A program made the position numbers and the translations under genes. This document shows positions 33,124 through 42,837 of a stretch of 64,000 bases of DNA, in pieces. Below the pieces are notes generated by a model. It was given only the letters and a program-made list of their open reading frames with translations, ran no database searches and had not been told where the DNA came from. Source of the stretch: Paenibacillus arenilitoris (GTDB lineage: Bacteria > Bacillota > Bacilli > Paenibacillales > Paenibacillaceae); NCBI RefSeq assembly GCF_014705655.1, contig NZ_JACXIY010000014.1, positions 186,001 to 250,000 of the forward strand. The letters run 5' to 3'. The stretch's first letter is position 1, and the number at the start of each line of letters is the position of its first letter.

Positions 33124-33786
33124 CTAGCCGATCGGCACATGGTAGCCGAACGAATGCCATACCCCGAAATGGTCCTTGACGGTAATGCCCCTCTGTCCCC
33201 CCATTGCGGCATCGGCATAATAGGGGTAGCTCCGGCCCGCCGTGTAGTGCCCCTTATAATTTCCGGAGAAGGAGACTGGCGCCGCATCGAACCTCAGCTC
33301 AGCGTCCGTTACGAGGACGGCGCGCGTCGTTGCGGAGGAGGTGCCGTAATTGGCCTCCTCGGCTTGCTGCACGCCGCTCTCCGCCTTCAGCATGTCGATA
33401 TCGCGCTGCATCGCCAGAATGACGTCCCGGTCGGCCGAGTCGCCGGCAGCGCAGGCGGAAGGGATGCACATCCGCTGGCCGACTCTCAGGCTATTTGGGT
33501 CGATACCCGGATTGGCCGCCAAAATACTCGCGATCGTCACCCGATAAGCTTGCGCGATAGCATAAAGCGTATCGCCGCGTTCGATGATTTTTGCCGTATG
33601 ATTCGGCGGGCAAGACGGGATGCAGAGCACTTGGCCCACTCTCAGATTGTAAGGATCGACGCCCGGATTGGCGGCCATGATGCCGGCCACGCTGACCTCG
33701 AGCCGATAGGCGATCAGATTTAACGTATCGCCCGGTTGTATCGTGTACGGATATTGCTCCGCCGTGCATTGCCTGTAATCGTACAA
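33124..33786 (-). CDS. Protein with two LysM domains
   Basis: A 220-residue protein. LysM modules span about residues 13-57 (YTIQPGDTLNLIAYRLEV) and 64-108 (KIIERGDTLYAIAQAYRV), each ending VGQxxCIPS with an unusual Cys. The C-terminal part is variable and has no recognised domain. No signal peptide is seen, which is common for spore-coat-associated LysM proteins; that role is only a guess. Confidence 0.82.
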   Translation of the reverse strand: MYDYRQCTAEQYPYTIQPGDTLNLIAYRLEVSVAGIMAANPGVDPYNLRVGQVLCIPSCPPNHTAKIIERGDTLYAIAQAYRVTIASILAANPGIDPNSLRVGQRMCIPSACAAGDSADRDVILAMQRDIDMLKAESGVQQAEEANYGTSSATTRAVLVTDAELRFDAAPVSFSGNYKGHYTAGRSYPYYADAAMGGQRGITVKDHFGVWHSFGYHVPIG

Positions 33787-33911
33787 AACGAAATTCCCCT
33801 TTCCGCGCGGTTATCATCTATAGACTATGCTCGGAATAGGCATTCGTTCCAGTCCGTGCCGCCGGCCGTCCGCTAGACCAAGGCGCCATGCTGCCAAAGT
33901 GCCGACGATTC

Positions 33912-34106
33912 GGAAAATAACGGTAAAAAGCGGTTTTATTCCGGCCTTCACTCGGTTCGCTCGCGAAATAAGGGAATATGGCGGCGCTATTTGGGCGATA
34001 TCCGCTATGAAACGGACAAATCGAGACAAATAAAGCCCATTTGTTCCGTTATTCCTCGCAAGCGGCGGTCCATAGGCCGAATAAGACCAATAATTTCCGT
34101 TATTCG
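33912..34106. repeat. Three copies of an AATAARRCC-N8-CCGTTATT element
   Basis: The direct copies are at 34030-34055 and 34080-34106, and an inverted copy is near 33912-33940. Each is about 27 bases: AATAARRCC, then an A/T-rich spacer and CCGTTATTY. They fill most of the 390-base gap between the LysM gene and the broken SLH gene; no gene is supported there. Confidence 0.65.
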
Positions 34107-34130
34107 TCATCAGGCGCTACAAATATGCCA

Positions 34131-34167
34131 AGAAGCCGCTCCCGGCATCAAACGGGGAGCGGCTTCT
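34131..34167 (-). terminator. Hairpin after the SLH pseudogene
   Basis: AGAAGCCGCTCCC and GGGAGCGGCTTCT form a perfect 13-base-pair stem with an 11-base loop. The minus-strand side is followed by TTGGCATATTTGT, a weak T-tract. Confidence 0.75.
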
Positions 34168-34178
34168 CATCGTTCGAA

Positions 34179-34729
34179 TCAGTTGATGAATTTCAGATGC
34201 TTCAGCAAGCCTTCCAGCATAACGGCGGCCTCGGCGCGCGACGTTGCTTCGGCCGGGGCGAACGTACCGTCCGGATTGCCTTCGATGATGCCCGCGGCAA
34301 CGACGTCGGCCGCCGCCTGCAAAATAAGCGTCGCTTTCGATCGCGAGATACGTCATTTCCTGGGAAATCGTCTCGTCATTAATCGACATCCCGACGGCGT
34401 CCGGATCAACGCCGCTTTCCGTCCCCTTCATGACCGCCTGTCCGGTCAGCACGTCGCCGTCGGCCGCCTTCTGGCGAAGCCCCTCCTGCGGCAGGCCGCC
34501 GATGACGGTCAGACGTTTGGTGCTGGTTGTCGTTTTATTGAAGCCGTCCGATATAGCCTGCGCATACTCCGCCAAGGAGCGCGGCTTGTAATAGACGGAT
34601 GCCGCTATCGTCCCACTGCCCGCATCCGTAATTTCGGCTTGGCCTGCGGTGAAAAAAAGCGGTTGCCAGCATGCTGAAAGCTAACAGCAGCGGCAACCAC
34701 CTTTTCAATCTGCGACGTTTCAATTCCAT
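34179..34729 (-). pseudogene. Frameshifted secreted SLH-domain protein
   Basis: A signal peptide (MELKRRRLKRWLPLLLAFSM, ATAFF) is followed at a seven-T run by a frameshift. The next frame continues TAGQAEITDAGSGTIAASVY, VLTGQAVMKGTESGVDP. Near 34335 a second shift leads into a third frame with an S-layer-homology ending (GIIEGNPDGTFAPAEATSRA, EAAVMLEGLL, stop). Read through both shifts, it would be a small exported SLH protein of about 180 residues that binds cell-wall polymer. Both shifts could be real decay; the T-run could instead be a sequencing slip. Confidence 0.78.
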
Positions 34730-34909
34730 TCCCCTCCGCCTCTAAAGTGGTAAAATCAAAAACCAATCTCCTTCATTCTAGCGTCGGAATGTAAATGGAA
34801 TGTTAGGGCGAAATAAAGATTTCATGTTCCTGCCGACAGATGTTGCCCATACGCCGAATAACCCGACCCGGCTTCCGCCGGCATCGGGTCCTATCGAAAG
34901 ATTTCGAGG

Positions 34910-36793
34910 CTACACCATGATTTTGCAAATATCGTTCGTGAATTCCACCGGATCCTGGATCGGCAGCCCTTCGATAAGTAGCGCTTGATTGTACAGCAGC
35001 TGCGTATACAGATTCAGCTTCTCTTTGTCCGTCTCGAACGCCGATTTCAGCGACCGGTACACCTCGTGGTTCACGTTAATCTCCAGCACTTTGTCCGCTT
35101 TGACGTCCCCGCCGTTCGGCATCGCCTGGAGCACCTTCTCCATCTCGATCGAAAGCTCGCCCTCGGCGGACAAGCAGACCGGATGGCTCTTCAGCCGCTT
35201 CGACGCCTTGACGCTCTTCACCTTGCCGGACAGCAGGCCGGCCATATGCTCGAACAGATCCTTGTTCTCGCTCGCTTCCGCATCCGCCTGCTTGTCGGCT
35301 TCGTCGGCTTCGATGCCGAGATCGCCGCTCGATACCGATTTGAATTCCTTGTCCTTGTACTTCGCGACGATCTTGATCGCGAACTCGTCGATATCGTCGG
35401 TAAGGTATAGAATCTCATAGCCTTTGTCGGCGACAAGCTCGGTCTGCGGCAGCTTCTCGATCCGCTCGACCGATTCGCCGGAGGCATAGTAAATGTACTT
35501 CTGGTCTTCCGGCATTCTCGACACGTATTCGTCCAGCGTGACCGGCTTCTTCTCCTTCGAGGAATAGAAGAGGAGCAGATCCTGCAAATCGTCCTTGTGC
35601 ATGCCGTAGTCGTTGTACACGCCGAACTTCAGCTGACGGCCGAACGACTTGTAGAACTTCTCGTACTTCTCTCGCTCTTCCTTCAGCAGACTTTGGAGCT
35701 GGCCCTTGATCTTGTTCTTGATGTTCTTCGCGATCAGCTTCAGCTGGCGGTCGTGCTGCAGCAGCTCCCTGGAGATGTTCAGCGACAAATCCTCGGAATC
35801 GACCATGCCCTTCACGAAGCTGAAGTAGTCCGGCAGCAGATCCGCGCATTTGTCCATGATCAGCACGCCGTTGGAGTACAGCTCGAGCCCCTTCTCGTAC
35901 TCCTTCGTGTAATAATCGAACGGCGTATTTTCCGGGATGAACAGAATCGCGTTGTACACGACGGCGCCGTCGGCGCTAATATGGACATGCTTCAGCGGCT
36001 TGTCGAAGCCGTACCGCTTCTCGAAGTAGAAGTTTTCGTAATCCTCGTCCTTCAGCTCGTTTTTGTTCCGGCGCCAGATCGGCACCATGCTGTTCACGGT
36101 TTGCTCTTCCCGGTATTCCTCGAATTCGTTGCTCTCGCTGCCTTCCTTCGGCCGGGAGCCCGTCACGTCCATCTTGATCGGGTAGCGGATAAAATCGGAA
36201 TATTTCTTGATGATCGAACGGAGGCGGTACTCTTCCAAATATTCGTCGTACTGCTCGTCCTCGTTATTCTCTTTGATCTTGAGCGTAATCTCCGTGCCGA
36301 CCGATTCTTTCTCGCAAGGCTCGATCGTGTAGCCGTCTGCGCCGCTCGACGTCCACTTGAACGCCTCGTCGCTGCCGAGCGCCTTCGAAATAACGGTCAC
36401 TTCGTCCGCCACCATGAACGCCGAATAGAAGCCGACGCCGAATTGGCCGATAATGTTGTGCCCGTCCTTCGCCTCGTTCTCCTTCTTGAACGCCAGCGAG
36501 CCGCTCTTCGCGATGATGCCCAAATTGTTCTCGAGATCCTCCTGCGACATGCCGATGCCCGTATCGACGAGCGTGAGCGTCCGGCTCGCCTTATCCGCCG
36601 TCACTTTAATATAGTAATCCTCTTTATTGAACACGAGCGCGTCGTCGGTCAGCGCCTTGTAATAAATTTTGTCGATGGCGTCGCTGGCGTTGGAAATAAG
36701 CTCCCTCAGAAAAATCTCCTTCTGCGTATAGATGGAGTTGATCATCATTTCCAGCAATCGCTTCGATTCCGCTTTGAACTGCTTCATGGCCAT
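34910..36793 (-). CDS. htpG: HSP90-family chaperone HtpG
   Basis: A 627-residue chaperone, normal length. The ATP site includes [14 protein letters not shown] and [11 protein letters not shown]; the middle domain has [13 protein letters not shown]. It acts as a dimer on folding intermediates. The first ATG follows GAGGAGAAC. A sigma-A promoter and a perfect CIRCE operator lie just upstream, so HrcA should repress it. In Bacillus subtilis htpG is not in the HrcA regulon. Confidence 0.96.
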   Translation of the reverse strand: MAMKQFKAESKRLLEMMINSIYTQKEIFLRELISNASDAIDKIYYKALTDDALVFNKEDYYIKVTADKASRTLTLVDTGIGMSQEDLENNLGIIAKSGSLAFKKENEAKDGHNIIGQFGVGFYSAFMVADEVTVISKALGSDEAFKWTSSGADGYTIEPCEKESVGTEITLKIKENNEDEQYDEYLEEYRLRSIIKKYSDFIRYPIKMDVTGSRPKEGSESNEFEEYREEQTVNSMVPIWRRNKNELKDEDYENFYFEKRYGFDKPLKHVHISADGAVVYNAILFIPENTPFDYYTKEYEKGLELYSNGVLIMDKCADLLPDYFSFVKGMVDSEDLSLNISRELLQHDRQLKLIAKNIKNKIKGQLQSLLKEEREKYEKFYKSFGRQLKFGVYNDYGMHKDDLQDLLLFYSSKEKKPVTLDEYVSRMPEDQKYIYYASGESVERIEKLPQTELVADKGYEILYLTDDIDEFAIKIVAKYKDKEFKSVSSGDLGIEADEADKQADAEASENKDLFEHMAGLLSGKVKSVKASKRLKSHPVCLSAEGELSIEMEKVLQAMPNGGDVKADKVLEINVNHEVYRSLKSAFETDKEKLNLYTQLLYNQALLIEGLPIQDPVEFTNDICKIMV

Positions 36794-36824
36794 GAACGGT
36801 TCTCCTCTCGATTTTAAATCAGGG

Positions 36825-36851
36825 TTAGCACTCGAATTCCAAGAGTGCTAA
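36825..36851. promoter_or_regulatory. CIRCE operator of htpG
   Basis: TTAGCACTC-N9-GAGTGCTAA, a perfect match to the HrcA-binding consensus, 32 bases upstream of the start codon and just after the -10 box. Confidence 0.95.
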
Positions 36852-36862
36852 TACTTCTTTTT

Positions 36863-36891
36863 ATATAACATATCGCATTTTTTAATGTCAA
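36863..36891 (-). promoter_or_regulatory. Sigma-A promoter of htpG
   Basis: TTGACA (36886-36891) and TTATAT (36863-36868) on the minus strand are 17 bases apart. The start of transcription should lie at the edge of the CIRCE element. Confidence 0.82.
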
Positions 36892-36910
36892 GCGCCGGGC
36901 CGGTATTTGT

Positions 36911-36966
36911 CCGCAAAAAAATAAAGAGCGGAAACCGATGGCACCGGGCCGCCGACTCCGCTCTTC
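36911..36966 (-). terminator. Terminator of the FusB-type gene
   Basis: AAGAGCGGA pairs with TCCGCTCTT across a 24-base loop that itself contains GC pairing. TATTTTTTT follows on the minus strand. Confidence 0.82.
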
Positions 36967-37001
36967 TTCCTAACTATGCTGCATTCCGTACCCGCTCCGG
37001 C

Positions 37002-37658
37002 TTAGCCGTTCACCGATTCGATGAACCTCTCCAGCGCGGACGTGTCCGTCATATTTTTGTTGCATTCGAGGCTGTTCATGCACAAATAGTTGCCGACCGC
37101 CTTATAGTAGTCCGGCGACGCGTTCGCCGGCCTCTTCTTGGTAACCGCCGAGAACAACGCCAGCTCCTCGTACCGGTTGCACGCGAAGCAGTAGCTCTTC
37201 TTGTTCGTCGGCGTGAACCGACCCTCCACACCGACGAACCCGAACCCGTCCCCCGACGGATACACGATAAACAGCTTGTTCGTCGAGACGTCGGTCCAGC
37301 CGAGATAAGACGTATGGCGAAGGTCGAACGCCTCCAGATCGGGAAGCTTCAGCTTCTTGTTCTTCGGGAACAGCTTCTGAATCTGGTTTTTCGTAATGGA
37401 AGGAAACATGGTCAAATACGGCTCCAGCTCCTTCAAGTACCGCTGAAAATCTTCCGACGTCTTTAGCGCCGATACGTCCAGCAGCCTGCGCTGCTCGTCC
37501 GTCGCCTCCGGAAACAGCCCGCCGATCTTCGCATCGGTGCCGGATCGGACCGATTCCAGCACCTTCAGGTCGGCAATCGACCGAAGCGCCTGCTGCAGAA
37601 CGGCTGCCTGCTTCTTAATAAAGTTATATTGGTGGTTTCTAATAAATGGTTGGCACAT
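37002..37658 (-). CDS. FusB/FusC-type EF-G-binding protein
   Basis: A 218-residue two-domain protein. The N-terminal helical part (MCQPFIRNHQYNFIKKQAA) and the C-terminal treble-clef zinc domain with cysteines in YCFACNRYEELALFS and NYLCMNSLECNKNM match the FusB family. FusB-type proteins bind elongation factor G and free it from ribosomes, which gives fusidic acid resistance in staphylococci. In environmental Firmicutes the normal role is unclear. The gene stands alone with its own terminator. Confidence 0.87.
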   Translation of the reverse strand: MCQPFIRNHQYNFIKKQAAVLQQALRSIADLKVLESVRSGTDAKIGGLFPEATDEQRRLLDVSALKTSEDFQRYLKELEPYLTMFPSITKNQIQKLFPKNKKLKLPDLEAFDLRHTSYLGWTDVSTNKLFIVYPSGDGFGFVGVEGRFTPTNKKSYCFACNRYEELALFSAVTKKRPANASPDYYKAVGNYLCMNSLECNKNMTDTSALERFIESVNG

Positions 37659-37916
37659 CGAGTCCAGCTCCTTATTCGTATTTGTTCAAGCAATAAGGGG
37701 CAAAGCCAATTATTAGAAACGAAAATTGCTTATTCGGGCGATGTTAGGCTTGCTTCGTCCGCCCATGCAAAGAATCGCCTCTATAATGGGCTTTGCATGA
37801 GACTGTGCCAATCCGGCAATCCGGAATTGCCATCATTACCAGCTCCCTCGTATCAAGGATAGGTTTAGTATAGGAGAATTGCCGTGCCTTTTCAACGGAA
37901 AAAAACCCGGACGCTC

Positions 37917-39329
37917 TCAAACGACCGATTCCTGCTTCTGGACGCCTTCCACGCCCCTATCCTTGCCGCCGCTCTTCACGATCCAGATAAAAGCGAGCAG
38001 GGAGACCAGTATGACCGAGGCCATGGCCACGTACCATTCGCGTATGCCGCTTTCCGGCAAAGCAGCCGAAGGCGCCGATGAGCCCGAGCTTAACAGAAGC
38101 CCTCCGAAGGCTGCCCCGAACATCATGCCCAGATTGCGGTTCAGCGCGATCATGCTGCTCATCATCCCAAGATTTTGCTTAGGCGTCCGGCTCATTATAA
38201 TGCTGTTATTAGGAGCGGTAATCAAGCCCATGGAGCAGCCGAGCAGCACGACGAAGGCGACCACGTAGACGATCCGCGTATCCGCCTCGAGAAACCCTAA
38301 CGCCGTTAACGAAGCGGCCATGCCGCCGAGCCCCAGCATGATGAAGGGAGCCGAACCGAACCGGTCGGAGCTCCCGCCGCTGATCGGAGCCGAGACGATC
38401 AGCGAAACGGGGTAGGCCATGACGATAAGGCCCGCCACCGCCGGACTAACCCCCATGACGTTACGAAGCAAAACGGGCAAGACGAGCTGCGTCGCGAACG
38501 CGGCCGCATACGTCACGACGGTGAGGAGTACGCCGAATATAATATAGGCATGATTAAATAAACCAAGCCGGATAAACGGATGCCGCCCGGACGCCATCCA
38601 CCTCTCCGACAGGCTCCGCCTGGCGAATAGAATGGCAGCGATGCCGAACATGCCGAACAAAAGCCAAACGGAGGCGCTCGTCCAACCCCAAGCATTGCCC
38701 AGGTTCAGGGCAAGGACAAGCGCGGTCAGCGATACGGAGAACAGGGCAGCGCCCGGCATATCCGGCGCAGCCTTTCCCGCCGCGCGGTCGGACGGCAGGT
38801 AACGCTGCGCAAGCAGCCAAGCGCCAAGCGCGACGGCGCACAGCAGCCAAAAGTTCGTCCGCCACGAGAACCACTCGATGACGGCGCCGCCGAGGCTCGG
38901 CCCGATCAGCGCTCCCGCCGCAACGAACGTGCTGACCGTGCCAAGGGCGCGTCCCCGTTTATCAGGCGGGAAGAGGGCGACGATCAGCGCCATATTGTTC
39001 GCTTGGTACATCGACGCGCCGATCCCTTGCAACACGCGAAAGGCGAGCAGCGCGGGCAGGTTAGGGGCAAGCGCGCAGCCTAACCCGCCGAGCATAAACA
39101 CGAACAGCCCGGCATTATGTACCTGCCGCTTGCCTTTCATGTCCCCGACCGCGCCCATCAGCGGCAGGCAGATCGAAACGGCCAGCAAATAAATCGTCAC
39201 CACCCATTGCGTAGTCGCAACGGATTTGCCGAAATCGTCCGCGATGTCCACGAGCGCGATGTTGAACATGCCCGCCGACAAATTGGACAGAAATGCTCCT
39301 AGGCATATGACGTATTTCATCCCGTTCAT
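37917..39329 (-). CDS. MFS transporter, DHA2 family, last gene of the nitrogen operon
   Basis: A 470-residue transporter with 12-14 membrane segments. It has motif A-like GAVGDMKGKRQVH and motif C near GALIGPSLGGAVIEWFSWR. The nearest start after the hydrolase stop codon (20 bases away) is the ATG of MNGMKYVICLG; the frame is open further upstream but without similarity. Its place at the end of the importer-hydrolase operon suggests it moves a product or related compound across the membrane. Confidence 0.85.
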   Translation of the reverse strand: MNGMKYVICLGAFLSNLSAGMFNIALVDIADDFGKSVATTQWVVTIYLLAVSICLPLMGAVGDMKGKRQVHNAGLFVFMLGGLGCALAPNLPALLAFRVLQGIGASMYQANNMALIVALFPPDKRGRALGTVSTFVAAGALIGPSLGGAVIEWFSWRTNFWLLCAVALGAWLLAQRYLPSDRAAGKAAPDMPGAALFSVSLTALVLALNLGNAWGWTSASVWLLFGMFGIAAILFARRSLSERWMASGRHPFIRLGLFNHAYIIFGVLLTVVTYAAAFATQLVLPVLLRNVMGVSPAVAGLIVMAYPVSLIVSAPISGGSSDRFGSAPFIMLGLGGMAASLTALGFLEADTRIVYVVAFVVLLGCSMGLITAPNNSIIMSRTPKQNLGMMSSMIALNRNLGMMFGAAFGGLLLSSGSSAPSAALPESGIREWYVAMASVILVSLLAFIWIVKSGGKDRGVEGVQKQESVV

Positions 39330-39349
39330 CGGTTTCGTACGGACGGCCG

Positions 39350-39988
39350 TCAGCCCGCCGACGTTACGGTCTCTTCCGCCAACGCTTCCCAGGTTTCGAT
39401 CAACTGCTCCGTCCGCACGACCGATCCGAAGAAGCCGTCGATGTTCTCCAGCGTCATCCGGTGCGCCTCCTCCGAGAACGCCGCGCACGCATCGGCAACG
39501 AACGCGATGTTATAGTCCAGCATGTAACCGTGCCTTGCCGTCGACTCCACGCATACGTTGGTGCTGACGCCGGTCATGACGAGCGTCTCGATATTCAGCG
39601 TGCGCAGCACGGAATCCAGCCTCGTGTTAATAAAGGCGCTGTAGCGGTGCTTATTTACGATAATATCGTCGGGAAGCGGCGCGACTTCATAGAACTCCGC
39701 TCCCCAAGTGCCCGTCCGGCATACCTCGCCGGAACGGCCGTCCGAACGGCTTGTCCATGCGGCCGAATCCGTCGCCCTCTCGTGGAAGGTCTGGATGAAA
39801 ATAATCGGCACCTTCATGCTTCTGGCGGCGCGCAGCAACCCGTGGAGATGCGGCATCATGCCCTTCACGGCGCTCACGTCGCTGCCCCTTCGGGCGCACG
39901 CCCCCTCCGGATGACAAAAATCGTTTTGCACGTCCACGACGATTACGGCGGTTTTAGCCGGCGTCAGTTTTTCTTTTACCAAGCGCAT
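39350..39988 (-). CDS. Isochorismatase-family cysteine hydrolase
   Basis: A 212-residue hydrolase. The catalytic triad is visible: Asp in VVDVQNDF, Lys in VNKHRYSAF and Cys in GVSTNVCVESTARH, with the cis-peptide GVSTN. Family members with this triad cleave amides such as ureidoacrylate (RutB), biuret or N-carbamoyl compounds. The neighbours (nitrogen-type promoter box, SsuABC-like importer) support a nitrogen-releasing amidase; the substrate is not known. The ATG after GAGGTGATGAGG is preferred to a GTG 9 bases earlier. Confidence 0.87.
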   Translation of the reverse strand: MRLVKEKLTPAKTAVIVVDVQNDFCHPEGACARRGSDVSAVKGMMPHLHGLLRAARSMKVPIIFIQTFHERATDSAAWTSRSDGRSGEVCRTGTWGAEFYEVAPLPDDIIVNKHRYSAFINTRLDSVLRTLNIETLVMTGVSTNVCVESTARHGYMLDYNIAFVADACAAFSEEAHRMTLENIDGFFGSVVRTEQLIETWEALAEETVTSAG

Positions 39989-40017
39989 CCTCATCACCTC
40001 GTCATTTAATCGATCCG

Positions 40018-41073
40018 TTATTTCGCGTTGTTTACGAACTTCATGTCGACCAAATCATCGTACGTATAGTCGTCCGTGAAAATGCCCGTCTTCCGCATGA
40101 CATCCATGTCGTTCCGCAGCGCTTCCTCCGAAATTTGCCCGTCCGGGCTCCACAGGCTGTCCGCATAGGCGCGTTCCACCGATGCTAGCAGCGCTTCTTC
40201 GGTCATCGTCGGAAACTCCAGCTTCGCCTGCTCCGTCAAATAAGCTTTGTCGTCCTTGACTTTGCGCAACACCTCCACGATCGCATTCACGAAGCTCTGC
40301 ACGGTTTCTGGCTCCTTCTCGATCGACGACCGCTTCACGCTGAGCACGGAATAGGCGTAATCTCCGAGCGAATGGAACTTATAGAACGGCTCGTCCCATA
40401 CGCCCTTGGCCATTCCGTCGCTGACTTGCGGCTCGGCGCCGTTCGCGGCGTCAGCCGCGCCCTGCTGCATCATCGCCACGACCGCCGAGCTGTCGGCCGG
40501 CTCCATGAGCTGCACGTCTTTGTCGGGATCGAGCCCAAGCTCGATCAGCAAGTACCGGCTGAGCAGATTCGGGGTTCCCCCGTGTCGCCCGACGATCAGC
40601 TTCTTGTCCTGCAGGAAAGCTTTCAAATCCTCCGGCGAATCGCTCGCGGGAGCCGTCCCTTTCTTGGCCATCAAATACACGTTGGCCCGGTTGACCACGT
40701 TAACGACCGAAACGATCGGATCGTCGTTCTTCTTGTTGGCCATGGCGTTCGACTCCGGCCCGCCGATCACCCCCCAGGCGTCGCCGCTTACGACGGCCGT
40801 CACGTGCGTGCCGCCTGCCGCGGTAATTACGCTGACATCGAGCCCGTGTTTTTTAAAATAACCGTCGCGCTGCGCGATATAGAGCGGCAGGTAGCCGACG
40901 GAATGAAGCGGCTCCGCGATGACGAGCTTCTTCAAGGAGCCTTCTCCGGCGGCACCGGCGGCGTCCGGTTCGTTCCCTTCCGCGTTACCGGCGGTCGTTT
41001 GGCCGCAAGCGGCAGCTAATGCCAGGACGCACATGCAGAGGAGCAGGGCAATTATTTTTCGGGTATGCAACAT
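40018..41073 (-). CDS. ABC substrate-binding lipoprotein, SsuA/NMT1-THI5-like
   Basis: A 351-residue lipoprotein with a signal peptide and lipobox LAAAC (Cys 23). The mature part resembles the NMT1/THI5-SsuA family (LHSVGYLPLYIAQRDGYFKK, GLDVSVITAAGGTHV, then VGRHGGTPNLLSRYLL). Such proteins bind small organic nitrogen or sulfur compounds (taurine, sulfonates, nitrate, pyrimidines). It works with the permease and ATPase genes just upstream. The hydrolase downstream is a likely next step for the imported compound. Confidence 0.9.
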   Translation of the reverse strand: MLHTRKIIALLLCMCVLALAAACGQTTAGNAEGNEPDAAGAAGEGSLKKLVIAEPLHSVGYLPLYIAQRDGYFKKHGLDVSVITAAGGTHVTAVVSGDAWGVIGGPESNAMANKKNDDPIVSVVNVVNRANVYLMAKKGTAPASDSPEDLKAFLQDKKLIVGRHGGTPNLLSRYLLIELGLDPDKDVQLMEPADSSAVVAMMQQGAADAANGAEPQVSDGMAKGVWDEPFYKFHSLGDYAYSVLSVKRSSIEKEPETVQSFVNAIVEVLRKVKDDKAYLTEQAKLEFPTMTEEALLASVERAYADSLWSPDGQISEEALRNDMDVMRKTGIFTDDYTYDDLVDMKFVNNAK

Positions 41074-41113
41074 GGTTTCTTCTCTCCCTTGGCCCGGTAG
41101 GCCTCTCTATTGG

Positions 41114-41992
41114 TTATTGCTTCACAAACCCTTTGGACAGCCATTTCTCCAATGCGACGACTCCCCAGTACATCAGCATCGATAATACCGAGAGCACGAC
41201 GACGCCGACCCATACCAGATCGATGTCCAGAATCGTGCCCGCGTATACGATCATCCGCCCGACGCCCTTGCTGGAAGCGATGAACTCGCCGACGATGGCT
41301 CCAGCGAGCGCAAGCGCGATATTGATGCGCAGGCTGCTGATCATCCAGGGCATCGACCAAGGCACGACGACCTTCGCGAACACTTGATGACGCTTGGCCC
41401 CGAGCGAATACATCAGCTTCTCCATATCGGGATCGACGCTTTTGACGCCGCTGTAGGCGGATAACGCCGCAACGATGACGGTCAATGCGAAGGCGAGCGC
41501 GACCTTCGAGAAAAAGCCGATGCCGAGCAAAATAACGACGATCGGCGCAAGCGCCAGCTTCGGCATGGCGTTCAGGACGATGAGGAACGGCTCGCTGATT
41601 AGCGCGTAGCGGCGCGACCACCAGAACGATAAACCGAGCAGCGCCCCAAGCAGCGTTCCCGCGACGAATCCGATGATCGTCGAACCGGATGTGTAGAGCA
41701 AATCGGATAGCAAATTATGCTCCGCGATTTGAATCCAAGCGGTCTCCGCAATGACGGAAGGGCTGCTCCAGTAATAGGAATCGAGCCAGCCGGCCCGGGT
41801 GAAGCCCTCCCATACAACGACGACGAGAACCGTAAGGATCAGGCGGCCGAGCAGCACGAACCGCCTGTCCTTCCTCTCAAGCAGCTCCTCGTCCTGGATA
41901 ACGGGCGCTTCCGCCCCGTGGCTTGCCTTTCTGGGAATGATGTTCTCGATGACGGCCGATTTCGGCAAGGTTGCCTCGCTTTCGATTTTCAT
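41114..41992 (-). CDS. ABC permease, SsuC/TauC-like
   Basis: A 292-residue inner-membrane permease with about six segments and the EAA-type loop (YSGVKSVDPDMEKLMYSLGA, then a PWSMPWMISSLRINIALALAGA segment). The start ATG (MKIESEAT) is preceded by GGAGCGGAGGG; the open frame upstream is non-coding. It lies between the ATPase (29 bases upstream) and the binding protein (40 bases downstream). Confidence 0.92.
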   Translation of the reverse strand: MKIESEATLPKSAVIENIIPRKASHGAEAPVIQDEELLERKDRRFVLLGRLILTVLVVVVWEGFTRAGWLDSYYWSSPSVIAETAWIQIAEHNLLSDLLYTSGSTIIGFVAGTLLGALLGLSFWWSRRYALISEPFLIVLNAMPKLALAPIVVILLGIGFFSKVALAFALTVIVAALSAYSGVKSVDPDMEKLMYSLGAKRHQVFAKVVVPWSMPWMISSLRINIALALAGAIVGEFIASSKGVGRMIVYAGTILDIDLVWVGVVVLSVLSMLMYWGVVALEKWLSKGFVKQ

Positions 41993-42021
41993 GGGTAATC
42001 CCTCCGCTCCTTCAAGCTTTA

Positions 42022-42813
42022 TTAAGAAATCATCTCTTCCGCCTGCGCGGTCTGCCGCTCCTCGGACAACAGCTCCATCAGCCGGTGCTTCAGTCCGGTA
42101 AACGCCTCGGAGGTCATGTCCTCCTGCTTCCGAGGGCGCTCCATGTTCACGCTGACCTTCGTCTTGATGCGTCCCGGCCTCGCCGTAAATACGTAAATAT
42201 CGTCCGATAAGTAGATCGCTTCGTCGATGTCGTGCGTCACGAACAATACCGTTTTCCCGAAATCGCCCCAAATCTGCAGCAGCCAGTTCTGCATTGTGAT
42301 TCTGGTTTGCGCGTCAAGCGCGCCGAAGGGCTCGTCGAGCAGAATGATGTCCCGGTCGTACAGCAGCGTCCGCAGTAGCGCCGCCCGCTGCTTCATCCCG
42401 CCCGACAGCTCGGCCGGATAGTGCTTGTCGAAGCCTTTCAGCCCGTATTTCTCCATGAGAGGAAGCGCCCGATCCACCGCCTGCTTGCGGGGCACGCCCC
42501 TGATCTCCATGCCGAGAATGATATTGTCGAGAATCGTCCTCCACGGCAGAAGCATGTCCTTCTGCAGCATGTAGCCGACATGTCCGGTCTTCCCGATAAT
42601 GTTCGCGCCGCCGGCCAGGACCGTTCCGGTCGAGGGCGGCACGAGACCCGCGATGATGTTGAACAGCGTCGATTTGCCGCAGCCGCTCGGACCGATAATA
42701 CTGACGAAGCGTCCCTCCTCGATGCTCAAATACGTCTCCTGCATGGCCGTGATTTCTTTGCCGTTCTTGCGGAAGATCTTGCTGATGCCGTTGATTTCGA
42801 TTTTGTTTCCCAT
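42022..42813 (-). CDS. ABC ATPase, SsuB/TauB-like
   Basis: A 263-residue importer ATPase with Walker A GPSGCGKST, Q-loop YMLQKDMLLPWRT, signature LSGGMKQR, Walker B IILLDEPF and H-loop FVTHD. The YMLQKDMLLPW pattern is typical of nitrate/sulfonate/taurine-type systems. AAAGGAGG precedes the ATG. A terminator-like hairpin lies just 25 bases upstream, so expression from the DUF2294 promoter must pass it. Confidence 0.94.
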   Translation of the reverse strand: MGNKIEINGISKIFRKNGKEITAMQETYLSIEEGRFVSIIGPSGCGKSTLFNIIAGLVPPSTGTVLAGGANIIGKTGHVGYMLQKDMLLPWRTILDNIILGMEIRGVPRKQAVDRALPLMEKYGLKGFDKHYPAELSGGMKQRAALLRTLLYDRDIILLDEPFGALDAQTRITMQNWLLQIWGDFGKTVLFVTHDIDEAIYLSDDIYVFTARPGRIKTKVSVNMERPRKQEDMTSEAFTGLKHRLMELLSEERQTAQAEEMIS

Positions 42814-42837
42814 GCTTCATGCCTCCTTTTTATGGAT

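Noticed and set aside
34830-34905. GACCCG/CGGGTC hairpin as htpG terminator
   Set aside because: The stem is plausible, but the following sequence is not T-rich and pairing is interrupted.
41993-42271. N-terminal extension of the SsuC-like permease
   Set aside because: It overlaps the well-supported ATPase gene in another frame, whereas the ATG at 41992 has a proper ribosome site.
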